Source: Bauldia sp.
GTDB taxonomy: Bacteria > Pseudomonadota > Alphaproteobacteria > Rhizobiales > Kaistiaceae
Reading direction: 5' to 3'
Assembly: GCF_020442045.1 (NCBI RefSeq)
Contig: NZ_JAGRLA010000083.1
Span: forward strand, 1 to 50,772
DNA: 50,772 nt
The position numbers and the translations under genes were made by a program. The number at the start of each line of letters is the position of its first letter. Positions within the stretch are counted from its first letter, which is position 1. Shown piece after piece: positions 26,319 to 34,549 of this stretch. Under the pieces are notes generated by a model. The model worked only from the letters and a program-made list of their open reading frames with translations, made no database searches and was not told the DNA's origin.

Positions 26319-27458
26319 ATGCCGTATGACCTGATTTTGAGGAATGGCCGGATCCTGGACCCCTCGCAGGATCTGGACAAGACAGCAGACATTGCGTTCG
26401 CCGGCGGCCGGGTGGCCGCGATTGGCGACAATCTCGTTCCCGATTCCGCGACCGATGTCCGCGACGTATCGGGGAAGATCGTCTCGCCCGGCTTCATCGA
26501 TCTGCATACCCATGTCTATTGGGGCGGCACGTCCCTTGGTATCGACGCCGACGCGGTTGCGCGGACCAGCGGCGTCACGACCTCCGTCGACGCCGGCAGC
26601 GCCGGCGCGGGCAATTTCGCGGGATTCCGCAAGCACGTCATCGAGCCGAGCGAAACCCGGATCCTCGCCTATCTGCACATCTCCTTTGCCGGCATCTACG
26701 CCTTTTCGAATCGGATCATGGTCGGGGAAAGCGATGACATGCGCCTGATGGCGCCCGCCGACGCGCTCGAGGTTGTCGAGGAAAACCGCGACGTGCTGGT
26801 CGGCATCAAGGTGCGCGTCGGCCGCCACGCCAGTGGCGACTCCGGCATCGCGCCGCTCGACATCGCCCTGCAGCTCGCGGAAGAGGTGAACATGCCGCTG
26901 ATGGCGCATATCGACGAGCCGCCACCCACCTATGACGAGGTGCTCGCGAAACTCAGGCCGGACGACGTTCTCACCCACTGCTTCCGCCCCTTCCCGAATA
27001 CCCCGGTGACCGGACAGGGAGCGGTGAAGGACTCCGTCATCGCAGCCCGCGAACGCGGCGTCCGTTTCGATGTCGGCCATGGCATGGGTTCTTTCGCCTT
27101 CGCAACCGCGCGGGCGATGCTCGCCGGAGGCTTCATGCCGGACACCATCTCGTCGGACCTGCACAAGCTCTGCCTCGAGGGGCCGGCGATCGACCAGGCC
27201 GTGACCATGTCGAAATTCCTCTGCCTCGGCGTGCCGCTCGAAGAGGTCATCCGCGCCTCGACCATCAATGCGGCGAAGATCATGCGGCGTGACGACCTCG
27301 GCACGCTGCGTCCGGGCGCTCTCGGCGACGCCACCATCTATACCGTCGAGGAAGGGCGCTTCGACTATCATGACGTGGTCGGCGAGGTGCTGACCGGCGA
27401 CCGGAAGATCGCGTCGAGCGGAATCGTGCTCGACGGCCGCTGGTGGCACCCGACCTGA
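26319..27458 (+). CDS. Amidohydrolase/deacetylase family metallohydrolase
   Basis: 379 residues with the amidohydrolase TIM-barrel layout. An N-terminal strand-rich domain (LILRNGRILDPSQDL) precedes the metal motif GFIDLHTHVYWGG. A bridging-lysine candidate is in LVGIKVRVGRHA, further ligands may be LMAHIDEPPP and LTHCFRP, and a late aspartate is in TISSDLHKLC. The C-terminal LRPGALGDATIY is typical of urease/dihydroorotase relatives. It is most like the enamidase/deacetylase-type group; the substrate is unknown. It begins right after the island on the opposite strand from gene J. ATG at 26319. Confidence 0.87.
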   Translation: MPYDLILRNGRILDPSQDLDKTADIAFAGGRVAAIGDNLVPDSATDVRDVSGKIVSPGFIDLHTHVYWGGTSLGIDADAVARTSGVTTSVDAGSAGAGNFAGFRKHVIEPSETRILAYLHISFAGIYAFSNRIMVGESDDMRLMAPADALEVVEENRDVLVGIKVRVGRHASGDSGIAPLDIALQLAEEVNMPLMAHIDEPPPTYDEVLAKLRPDDVLTHCFRPFPNTPVTGQGAVKDSVIAARERGVRFDVGHGMGSFAFATARAMLAGGFMPDTISSDLHKLCLEGPAIDQAVTMSKFLCLGVPLEEVIRASTINAAKIMRRDDLGTLRPGALGDATIYTVEEGRFDYHDVVGEVLTGDRKIASSGIVLDGRWWHPT

Positions 27459-27556
27459 ACCATCCTCGGGCGCCCCACCGGCAAGCGCCGGGATTTTCGG
27501 TTGCGGCCTGACGTCCCGTGGTCTTGAACGATTTGCGCAGTCCGGGGAGAAGAAAG

Positions 27557-29044
27557 ATGAGCGGCATCTATTCCGACATTCTCGGCACCGTCGGCAACAC
27601 GCCGGTGGTGAGGATCAACAAGCTGGCGCCGGAGGGAATCGACCTCTTCGCCAAGATCGAGGCCTTCAACCCGATGGGCTCGGTCAAGGACCGCCTGGCC
27701 CTTGGCGTCATCGAGGCGGCGGAACGCGACGGTTCGCTGAAGCCCGGCCAGACCGTCATCGAGGCGACGAGCGGCAATACCGGCATCGGCCTCGCGATGG
27801 TCTGCGCCCGGAAGGGCTATCCGCTTGTCGTGACCATGGCGGAGAATTTCAGCGTCGAGCGCCGCAGGCTGATGCGCTTCCTTGGCGCCAGGGTCATCCT
27901 GACGCCGGCCTCCGAAAAGGGGTCCGGCATGCTGGCCAAGGCGGTCGAGCTCGCCACGAAGCACGGCTGGTTCCTCTGCCGCCAGTTCGAGAACGAAGCG
28001 AATGCCGACATGCATTCGCGGACGACCGCGCCCGAGATCCTGCGCGATTTCGACGGCCGGCGGCTGGACTACTGGGTGACCGGCACGGGCACCGCCGGGA
28101 CCCTGAAGGGCGTCTCGCGGGTCCTCAAGAAGGAGCGGCCGGACATCAGGATCGTGGTCTGCGAACCGGACAATGCGCCGATCATCGCCAGCGGCATCCC
28201 CCAGCAATTCGCGCCGGACGGTTCGCCCGCGGTCAGCCATCCCCATTTCCGCCCCCACCTGATGCAGGGCTGGACGCCGGATTTCATCCCCAGGCTCGCC
28301 AACGACACCATCGCCGCGGGTCTCATCGACGAGGTCGCACCGATCAAGGGCAACGATGCCCTTAAATACGCCAGGTTGCTCGCGACCGAGGAAGGCATCT
28401 TCTGCGGCATCTCGGCCGGCGCCACCTTCGCCGGTGCGATGCAGATCGCGGAGAAGGCGCCGAAGGGCACCGCAATCCTCTGCATGCTTCCCGACACTGG
28501 CGAACGCTATCTCTCGACGCCCCTTTTCGAGGACATCCCCGTCGAGATGACCGAGGAGGAGATGGATATCGCGGCGTCGACTCCGCGGTTCCGGTTCGAC
28601 ATGCAGGCGCCCGCCGCCGCCCGGCCCGAGGCCGCCCGGCTCGACGAGCCTTCCACCGACGCGACGGAGTTCGTCGAAAAGGTGGTCGGCTCGAACGAAC
28701 AGCCGGTCGTGCTGTTTGCACTGGAGTGGTGCGAATTCTCGTGGTCGATCCGCAAGATGTTCGCGGAGATGGACATCCCCTACCGGTCGGTCGACCTCGA
28801 TTCGGTGGAGTACCAGAAGGACAATCGCGGCGGCGACATCCGTGCCGCACTTCGCGAGCGCATCGCGACACCCACCATCCCGCAGATATTCGTCGGCGGC
28901 GAGCATATCGGCGGATGCACCGAGACGCTCGACGCCTTCAACAAGGGGTATCTTCAGGACCTGCTGACCAGGAACGGCATCGCATTCAAGGCAATGGAGG
29001 TCGACGCCTATTCCTATCTGCCGAAATGGGTCCATCCACGCTGA
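27557..29044 (+). CDS. Cysteine synthase-glutaredoxin fusion
   Basis: 495 residues. About 1-330 are a fold-type II PLP enzyme of the cysteine synthase/cystathionine beta-synthase family. K44 in FNPMGSVKDR is the Schiff-base lysine, TSGNTG at 71-76 is the substrate loop, and VTGTGTAGTLKG binds the PLP phosphate. About 375-475 are a glutaredoxin-like domain with C392 in LEWCEFSW (a CxxS monothiol-like site), then TPTIPQIFVGG and GGCTET, the glutathione-binding cis-Pro and G-G-C motifs. The fusion may reduce or carry sulfur for cysteine formation. ATG at 27557 after GGGGAGAAGAAAG. It is 1.4 kb from the sulfotransferase island. Confidence 0.88.
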   Translation: MSGIYSDILGTVGNTPVVRINKLAPEGIDLFAKIEAFNPMGSVKDRLALGVIEAAERDGSLKPGQTVIEATSGNTGIGLAMVCARKGYPLVVTMAENFSVERRRLMRFLGARVILTPASEKGSGMLAKAVELATKHGWFLCRQFENEANADMHSRTTAPEILRDFDGRRLDYWVTGTGTAGTLKGVSRVLKKERPDIRIVVCEPDNAPIIASGIPQQFAPDGSPAVSHPHFRPHLMQGWTPDFIPRLANDTIAAGLIDEVAPIKGNDALKYARLLATEEGIFCGISAGATFAGAMQIAEKAPKGTAILCMLPDTGERYLSTPLFEDIPVEMTEEEMDIAASTPRFRFDMQAPAAARPEAARLDEPSTDATEFVEKVVGSNEQPVVLFALEWCEFSWSIRKMFAEMDIPYRSVDLDSVEYQKDNRGGDIRAALRERIATPTIPQIFVGGEHIGGCTETLDAFNKGYLQDLLTRNGIAFKAMEVDAYSYLPKWVHPR

Positions 29045-29062
29045 GGCGTGTCAGCCGCCCTT

Positions 29063-29548
29063 TCAGCCACCACGAAGCCCCGCCAGCCGGTCGAGCGCGC
29101 CCTGGAGGATGTAGGCGGCGGCCATCTTGTCGACGACCGCGTCGCGGCGCTTGCGGCTGGCATCAGCCTCGAGCAGGGTGCGGGTCACCGCGGCCGTCGA
29201 CAGCCGCTCGTCCCACAGGGCGACCGGCAGGTCGGTGATCGGGCCGAGGTTGCGGACGAAGGCGCGCGTCGCCTGCGCCCGCGGGCCCTCCGAGCCATCC
29301 ATGTTGACCGGGAGCCCGAGGACCAGCGCGACCGGCGCGAAAGGCGCGATCCGCTCCATCATCTCGCGCGCATCGGCAGTGAATTTCGTCCGCCTGACGA
29401 CCGACAGCGGCGTCGCGATCCGGCGCCCCGGATCGGAGGTGGCGATCCCGATGGTCTTGGTGCCAAGATCGAGACCGACCAGCGCGCCGGCAGGCGGAAG
29501 GATCGTGGCGAGCTCTTCGATCGCAAGGGGGCCGGAGGGAGTGACCAT
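29063..29548 (-). CDS. ruvX: RuvX/YqgF-type RNase H-like nuclease
   Basis: 161 residues. [17 protein letters not shown] has the first catalytic aspartate of the RNase H-like fold, [17 protein letters not shown] is the family's central signature, and [11 protein letters not shown] with [12 protein letters not shown] hold the remaining acidic residues. YqgF proteins act in 16S rRNA 5'-end maturation and were earlier proposed as Holliday-junction resolvases. The protein carries a 20-residue N-terminal extension over the minimal domain. It is divergent from the UPF0173 gene and convergent with the cysteine synthase fusion. Confidence 0.93.
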   Translation of the reverse strand: MVTPSGPLAIEELATILPPAGALVGLDLGTKTIGIATSDPGRRIATPLSVVRRTKFTADAREMMERIAPFAPVALVLGLPVNMDGSEGPRAQATRAFVRNLGPITDLPVALWDERLSTAAVTRTLLEADASRKRRDAVVDKMAAAYILQGALDRLAGLRGG

Positions 29549-29638
29549 CCCGGTCTATTATCGTGCCCCTTTCGACTTGTCGCTCCCCGATTGGCGGGCG
29601 GTCGGAGCGGCACCGCCTCGGGAAATATGGAGCAGACG

Positions 29639-30334
29639 ATGAAACTCACCTGGTTCGGCCATTCGGCCTTTCGCATCGATATCGACGGCGCGGCGATCAT
29701 GATCGACCCGTTCCTCGCCAACCCGACCTTCACGGGCGACCACCCGACCGCCTATCGCGGTGCGACGCATGTGGTCCTCACCCATGGCCATGACGACCAT
29801 ACCGGCTCGACGGTCGAAATCTGCCAGGCGACCGGCGCGATGCTGATCGCGAATTTCGAGCTCTGCAACTATCTCGCCGACAAGGGCGTTGCCGGGGTCA
29901 GCCCGATGAATACCGGCGGCACGGTGGATTTCGGCGCCTTTTCGGTGTCATTCGTGCCCGCTTGGCACTCGTCGGGAACCGTCGTGGACGGCAGGCCGAT
30001 CTATCTCGGCAATCCCTGCGGTGTGGTGATCGCGGCGCCGGGAGAGAAGACCCTCCTCCATATGGGCGATACCGATATCTTCACCGACATGGCGCTGACC
30101 AACGAAATCTACGGGCCGAAGATCGGCATCGTTCCGATCGGCGACCGCTTCACGATGGGGCCGAAGCTGGCGGCGATGGCCTGCCAGCGCTTTTTCAGCT
30201 TCGAGACGGTGATCCCCTGCCACTACGGAACCTTTCCGCTGCTCCACGGAACAGCCGGGGACTTCGTTGCCCGCATGGAGGATTCGACGACCGAGGTCGT
30301 CGTCCCGGAGCGTGGGGTAGCGATTGAATTATAA
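29639..30334 (+). CDS. UPF0173-type metal-dependent hydrolase
   Basis: 231 residues of the metallo-beta-lactamase fold. It begins MKLTWFGHSAFRI and has the zinc motif LTHGHDDHTGS, then VPAWHSSG, LLHMGDTDIF and VIPCHYGTFP as further ligands. Members are small hydrolases, some active on N-acyl phospholipids or phosphodiesters, but no physiological role is settled. I chose the ATG at 29639, which has GGAG six bases before it; one at 29627 is in frame but has a poorer site. The 90-base gap to ruvX contains TATTAT, a possible -10. Confidence 0.88.
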   Translation: MKLTWFGHSAFRIDIDGAAIMIDPFLANPTFTGDHPTAYRGATHVVLTHGHDDHTGSTVEICQATGAMLIANFELCNYLADKGVAGVSPMNTGGTVDFGAFSVSFVPAWHSSGTVVDGRPIYLGNPCGVVIAAPGEKTLLHMGDTDIFTDMALTNEIYGPKIGIVPIGDRFTMGPKLAAMACQRFFSFETVIPCHYGTFPLLHGTAGDFVARMEDSTTEVVVPERGVAIEL

Positions 30335-30342
30335 GGGAAGTT

Positions 30343-30371
30343 GGCGCGGCGGTCAGAACGGCTGCCGCGCC
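30343..30371. terminator. Hairpin between convergent UPF0173 gene and sciP
   Basis: GGCGCGGC (30343-30350) and GCCGCGCC (30364-30371) make an eight-base perfect stem with a 13-base loop, in the 47-base convergent gap. No T-run follows, so it is a probable but weak terminator. Confidence 0.5.
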
Positions 30372-30381
30372 CGGAATCGGC

Positions 30382-30660
30382 TTATCCAGGCCGATATTGC
30401 TGAATGCGCGTCGTCCGCAGGCCGGCAAGGCCATGGTCGTCGATCGACTGCTGCCAGGAGAGGAACTCCTCGACGGTCAGGGTATAGCGGCTGCAGGCTT
30501 CCTCGAGACTGAGAAGGCCGCCGCGCACGGCTGCGACAACTTCCGCCTTACGGCGAATTACCCAGCGTTTTGTGTCTCGCGGCGGAAGATCTGCGATCGT
30601 CAGTGGGCTCCCATCGGGCCCGATCACGTACTTCACACGCGGACGAAGCTGTTCGGTCAT
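30382..30660 (-). CDS. sciP: CtrA inhibitor SciP (DUF1153)
   Basis: 92 residues. KYVIGPDGSPLTIADLPP then KRWVIRRKAEVVAAVRGG and a helix-turn-helix-like LSLEEACSRYTLTVEEFLSW match SciP almost wholly. In Caulobacter SciP binds CtrA and blocks its recruitment of RNA polymerase, closing the cell-cycle regulatory loop. The protein is confined to alphaproteobacteria and so helps place the genome. ATG at 30660 with GAGAG upstream. It is transcribed away from mnmA; a CtrA-like box lies 55 bases upstream of its start. Confidence 0.95.
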   Translation of the reverse strand: MTEQLRPRVKYVIGPDGSPLTIADLPPRDTKRWVIRRKAEVVAAVRGGLLSLEEACSRYTLTVEEFLSWQQSIDDHGLAGLRTTRIQQYRPG

Positions 30661-30714
30661 TCTACTCTCACACTTGATCCTGACCCGTCCAGCAGCCAGA
30701 CTAGGCGCGCGGCT

Positions 30715-30729
30715 TTAAAATTTGGCTAA
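30715..30729 (-). promoter_or_regulatory. CtrA-like box upstream of sciP
   Basis: On the minus strand the sequence is TTAG-N7-TTAA, one mismatch from the CtrA consensus TTAA-N7-TTAA. It sits in a local AT-rich patch 55-69 bases before the sciP start, in the position of an activator or -35-overlapping site. CtrA control of sciP is known in Caulobacter; here it is inferred. Confidence 0.5.
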
Positions 30730-30739
30730 GTGGCAGGCA

Positions 30740-30758
30740 ACAAATCGGTAAGATTTGT
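30740..30758. promoter_or_regulatory. 7-base inverted repeat in sciP/mnmA intergenic region
   Basis: ACAAATC (30740-30746) and GATTTGT (30752-30758) form a perfect inverted repeat with a five-base centre. It lies between the CtrA-like box and the mnmA promoter and could be an operator. No regulator is assigned. Confidence 0.35.
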
Positions 30759-30801
30759 AAAGGCTTGGGAAAAACGACCGGGCGTCTTGCGCCGCGATGC
30801 C

Positions 30802-30829
30802 TTGAAGATGGCACGATCGCGACTATAGT
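30802..30829 (+). promoter_or_regulatory. Sigma-70-like promoter for mnmA
   Basis: TTGAAG at 30802-30807 and TATAGT at 30824-30829, 16 bases apart, resemble a housekeeping -35/-10 pair. The mnmA ATG follows 56 bases later, which leaves a leader of about 50 bases. Confidence 0.5.
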
Positions 30830-30885
30830 CCGGTATTCTTGAACGCGGCGCCGGCGGTTGCGCGTCCGCCAACGCAAGCAGACAG

Positions 30886-32079
30886 ATGCGTACAAGCCTT
30901 GACCTTCCCGGCAGCCCGGACCGGACCCGCGTTGTCGTCGCGATGTCCGGTGGCGTCGATTCATCGGTTGTCGCCGGCCTCCTGAAGAAGGCGGGCTACG
31001 ACGTCGTCGGCGTGACGCTGCAGCTCTACGACCACGGCGAGGCGACCCATCGCAAGGGTGCCTGCTGCGCCGGCCAGGACATCCACGATGCCCGGCGGGT
31101 GGCTGAAACGCTGGGTATTCCGCATTACGTGCTCGACTACGAAGAGCGGTTCAAGGAAGCGGTGATCGACCCCTTCGCCGACAGCTATGCGGCCGGCGAG
31201 ACGCCGGTGCCCTGCATCGCCTGTAACCAGACGGTGAAGTTCGCGGACCTCCTCGGCACCGCGGAACGGCTGGGCGCCGACGCACTGGCGACGGGCCACT
31301 ATGTGCGTTCCGAGCAGCACGGCGACCATCGCGCCCTTTACCGCCCGGTCGATCTCGACCGCGACCAGAGCTATTTCCTGTTCGCCACCACCCCCGCGCA
31401 ACTCGACTTTCTGCGCTTCCCGCTCGGCAACATGACCAAGGCCGAGACCCGCGAGGCGGCACGTTCCTTCGATCTGCCGATCGCGGAGAAGTCAGACAGC
31501 CAGGACATCTGCTTCGTCCCGAGCGGCGGCTATGCCGACGTGATCCGCAAGCTCAAGCCCGGCGCCGCCGAGCCCGGAGAGATCGTCCATATCGACGGTC
31601 GCGTGCTCGGTCGCCACGAAGGCATCATCAATTACACGATCGGCCAGCGCCGCGGCATCGGCATCGCGCTCGGCAAGCCGCTCTATGTCGTTCATCTCGA
31701 CCCCGAGGGACGGCGGGTCATCGTTGGCCCGCGCGAAGCCCTGGAGACGGGCCGCCTCCATCTGCGTGGGGTCAACTGGCTGGGCGACACGCCGCTCGCG
31801 GAAATCCCCGCCGGGGGGATCGAGCTCCATGCCCGCGTTCGCTCCACCAGGCCGCCAATGCCCGCCCGGCTCTTCATCGAGGACGGCAAGGTCCATGTCG
31901 ATCTCGTCGCCGGCGAAGCCGGCGTCGCGCCGGGCCAGGCCTGCGTCTTCTACGACAGCGACGGCGCTGGCGCCCGCGTGCTGGGTGGTGGATGGATCGA
32001 ACGCTCCGAACACGACGCGGAATCCGAAACCGCCCTGAGGAAGCTCGTCAGCCGGGATCGGGCCGTCGCCGCGCTCTAG
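30886..32079 (+). CDS. mnmA: tRNA-specific 2-thiouridylase MnmA
   Basis: 397 residues. The PP-loop [15 protein letters not shown] is at 17-31. The two active-site cysteines are C113 in [10 protein letters not shown] and C209 in [31 protein letters not shown] is the conserved C-terminal signature. It thiolates U34 of Lys, Glu and Gln tRNAs using sulfur relayed from a cysteine desulfurase. The extension of about 14 residues before the PP-loop is common in alphaproteobacteria. The pmtA-like gene follows after 15 bases on the same strand, so the two are likely one transcript. Confidence 0.95.
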   Translation: MRTSLDLPGSPDRTRVVVAMSGGVDSSVVAGLLKKAGYDVVGVTLQLYDHGEATHRKGACCAGQDIHDARRVAETLGIPHYVLDYEERFKEAVIDPFADSYAAGETPVPCIACNQTVKFADLLGTAERLGADALATGHYVRSEQHGDHRALYRPVDLDRDQSYFLFATTPAQLDFLRFPLGNMTKAETREAARSFDLPIAEKSDSQDICFVPSGGYADVIRKLKPGAAEPGEIVHIDGRVLGRHEGIINYTIGQRRGIGIALGKPLYVVHLDPEGRRVIVGPREALETGRLHLRGVNWLGDTPLAEIPAGGIELHARVRSTRPPMPARLFIEDGKVHVDLVAGEAGVAPGQACVFYDSDGAGARVLGGGWIERSEHDAESETALRKLVSRDRAVAAL

Positions 32080-32094
32080 GGGGAGAGGGGAAGC

Positions 32095-32781
32095 ATGGCC
32101 GAGTCATTGCCCGATTCCGGACGATCCGGCGGCCAGCAATCGGCCGGCGCGGCCCTCGCCGACCTTCAGGATTCGCACATCATCGCCGCCTATGCGCGCT
32201 GGGCGCCGTTCTATGATCGCTTCTTCGGCGCCTTCACTGCCAGCACCTGTCGGATCACGCTGGCCGAGATGAACCGCCTGCCGCCAAGCCGCGTGCTGGA
32301 GGTGGGGGTCGGCACCGGCATTTCCCTGCCCCGCTACGACCGCAAGCACCGGATCGTCGGCATCGACCTGAGCCGCGACATGCTCGACCGCGGCCGCAAG
32401 CGGGTCGCCGAGGAGAAGCTCGACAATGTCGAGGCGCTGATCGAGATGGACGCCGAGAATCTGAGCTTCGACGCGGGCTCCTTCGACGCGGCGATGGCGA
32501 TGTTCGTGATGAGCGTCGTGCCGGATCCCGACCGCGTGCTCTCCGAGATCGCCCGAGTGGTGCGGCCCGGCGGGCATGTCATTCTCGTCAACCATTTCTC
32601 GGCCGAAAAGGGGCCGCGCGCCTGGGTCGAGCGCTGGATGTCGCGTTTCTCGGCGCGGCTCGGCTGGCGGCCGGAATTCCCGATCGAGCAGGTCCTCGGC
32701 CGGCCGGAACTGAAACTGGTCGGCCGGCGCCCCGCCAAGGCCTTCGACCTGTTCACGCTGCTTGTCTTCGAACGGATCTAG
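32095..32781 (+). CDS. pmtA: Phosphatidylethanolamine N-methyltransferase (Rhodobacter type)
   Basis: 228 residues. YARWAPFYDRFFGAF near the start and VLEVGVGTGISLPRYDRKH followed by VGIDLSRDMLDRGRK are typical of the Rhodobacter-type PmtA. That enzyme makes phosphatidylcholine from PE by three SAM-dependent methylations. The C-terminal half includes VVRPGGHVILVNHFS and a basic amphipathic stretch. The first 25 residues are extra compared with the minimal enzyme. GGGGAGAGGGGAAGC before the ATG at 32095 is a strong ribosome binding site. A related ubiE-like methyltransferase is the main alternative. Confidence 0.82.
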   Translation: MAESLPDSGRSGGQQSAGAALADLQDSHIIAAYARWAPFYDRFFGAFTASTCRITLAEMNRLPPSRVLEVGVGTGISLPRYDRKHRIVGIDLSRDMLDRGRKRVAEEKLDNVEALIEMDAENLSFDAGSFDAAMAMFVMSVVPDPDRVLSEIARVVRPGGHVILVNHFSAEKGPRAWVERWMSRFSARLGWRPEFPIEQVLGRPELKLVGRRPAKAFDLFTLLVFERI

Positions 32782-32802
32782 CTCGGCGCGGACCGCTGGT
32801 CG

Positions 32803-34530
32803 CTAGTGGATCTCCGGCTCGGGCGTCGGCGTGGTGCCGGCCAGGAAGTCGAAGTCGCAGCCCTTGTCGGCTTGCTGGATATGATCGGCGAAAAGCCGGT
32901 TATAGCCGCGCTGATAGGTGCGGTCCGGAGGCACCCATTCCCCCAGGCGACGGGCGATTTCCGATTCCCGGACCTCGAGCTCCAGCGACCGCCGCTCGAC
33001 ATCGACGCTGATCAGGTCGCCGTTGCGGACCGCCGCCAGCGGCCCGCCGACATAGGCTTCCGGAGCAACGTGCAGGATGCAGGCTCCGTAGCTCGTGCCG
33101 CTCATCCGGCCATCGGAGATCCTCAGCATGTCGCGCACGCCCTGCTTGAGGAGCTTGCGCGGAATCGGCAGCATCCCCCATTCCGGCATGCCCGGCCCGC
33201 CGACCGGCCCGGCATTCTGCAGGACCAGGACATGGTCGGGCGTGACGTCGAGGTCGTCCCGGTCGATCGCCGCCGCCATCTCGTTATAGTCGCGGAAGAC
33301 GAGCGCCGGTCCGGAATGCTTGAGGAGCCGTGGCTCGGCCGCCGCCGGCTTCATGACCGCGCCGCCGGGCGCCAGGTTGCCGCGCAGCACCGCCATCCCG
33401 AGTTGCGACGAGACCGGACTGTCCAGCGGACGGATCACGTCGGAATTGTAGACCCTGGCACCGGCGATGCCGGTGCCGAGATCGGCGCCGGTCACGGTCA
33501 ATGCCGAAAGGTCCAGCTTGCCGCGCAATTCGGCGAGCAACGCCGGCAGGCCACCCGCATAGTAGAAATCCTCCATCAGGAACTCGCCTGACGGCCGGAT
33601 ATTGGCGAGCACCGGAACCTCCCGCGCGGCCTTGTCGAAATCCTCGAGATCCAGATCGATACCGGCCCGCCCCGCCATGGCGACGAGATGGATGATCGCG
33701 TTGGTCGAGCCGGCCAGCGCCATCTGCACGACCAGAGCGTTGTCGAATGACGCGCGGCTGAGGATGTCGGACGGCTTGAGGTCTTCGCCGATCATCTCGA
33801 CGATCCGCCGGCCGCAGGCCGTCGCCATCCGGGCGTGGCCGGCATCCGCCGCCGGAATCGACGACGCGCCCGGCAGGGTCATGCCCAGGCTCTCGGCCAG
33901 CGACATCATGGTCGAGGCGGTGCCCATGGTCATGCAGGTGCCGAAGCTGCGGGCGATGCCCGCCTCCATCGACCGCCATTCGTCCTCGGTGATCTTGCCC
34001 GCCTGCTTCTCCGCCCAGTATTTCCAGACGTCGCTGCCCGAACCGAGAACCTGTCCCTGATAGTTGCCGCGCAGCATCGGGCCGGCGGGCATGAAGATCG
34101 TCGGCAGATCCATGCTGATCGCGCCCATCAGGGTTCCCGGCGTGGTCTTGTCGCAGCCGCCCATCAGCACGACGCCATCGACCGGATGCGACCGCAACAG
34201 CTCCTCGACCTCCATCGCGAGCAGGTTGCGATAGAGCATCGTCGTCGGCTTGACGAAGGTCTCCGACAGCGACAGCGCCGGAAGCTCGACCGGAAAACCG
34301 CCGGCCTGCCACACGCCGCGCTTCACCTCCTCGGCGCGCTCGCGAAAATGGGCATGGCAGGGCTGAAGGTCCGACCATGTGTTGATGATGGCGACCACCG
34401 GCTTGCCCATGAAATCCTCATAGGCATAGCCCATCTGCAGCGTCCGCGAGCGATGGCCGAAGGCGCGAAGGTCGCTCGCCCCGAACCAGCGCGCGCTGCG
34501 CAGGCCGCCGTGTTTCTTCTCCTCACTCAT
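32803..34530 (-). CDS. IlvD/Edd-family sugar acid dehydratase (L-arabinonate type)
   Basis: 575 residues. Cysteines expected to bind an Fe-S cluster are in WSDLQPCHAH, LMGGCDKTTPGTLMG and GTCMTMGTAST. The C-terminal SGTSYGACILHVAPEA is a family signature. The opening LRSARWFGASDLRAFGHRS and length are nearer to L-arabinonate dehydratase than to dihydroxy-acid dehydratase. It would convert an aldonate to a 2-keto-3-deoxy acid. The ATG at 34530 is preferred over the longer frame to 34629, which runs into the end of the upstream gene. It follows the aldo-keto reductase gene after 19 bases; both likely serve one sugar-acid pathway. Confidence 0.83.
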   Translation of the reverse strand: MSEEKKHGGLRSARWFGASDLRAFGHRSRTLQMGYAYEDFMGKPVVAIINTWSDLQPCHAHFRERAEEVKRGVWQAGGFPVELPALSLSETFVKPTTMLYRNLLAMEVEELLRSHPVDGVVLMGGCDKTTPGTLMGAISMDLPTIFMPAGPMLRGNYQGQVLGSGSDVWKYWAEKQAGKITEDEWRSMEAGIARSFGTCMTMGTASTMMSLAESLGMTLPGASSIPAADAGHARMATACGRRIVEMIGEDLKPSDILSRASFDNALVVQMALAGSTNAIIHLVAMAGRAGIDLDLEDFDKAAREVPVLANIRPSGEFLMEDFYYAGGLPALLAELRGKLDLSALTVTGADLGTGIAGARVYNSDVIRPLDSPVSSQLGMAVLRGNLAPGGAVMKPAAAEPRLLKHSGPALVFRDYNEMAAAIDRDDLDVTPDHVLVLQNAGPVGGPGMPEWGMLPIPRKLLKQGVRDMLRISDGRMSGTSYGACILHVAPEAYVGGPLAAVRNGDLISVDVERRSLELEVRESEIARRLGEWVPPDRTYQRGYNRLFADHIQQADKGCDFDFLAGTTPTPEPEIH

Positions 34531-34549
34531 GTCGGACGCCCATCCTGCC

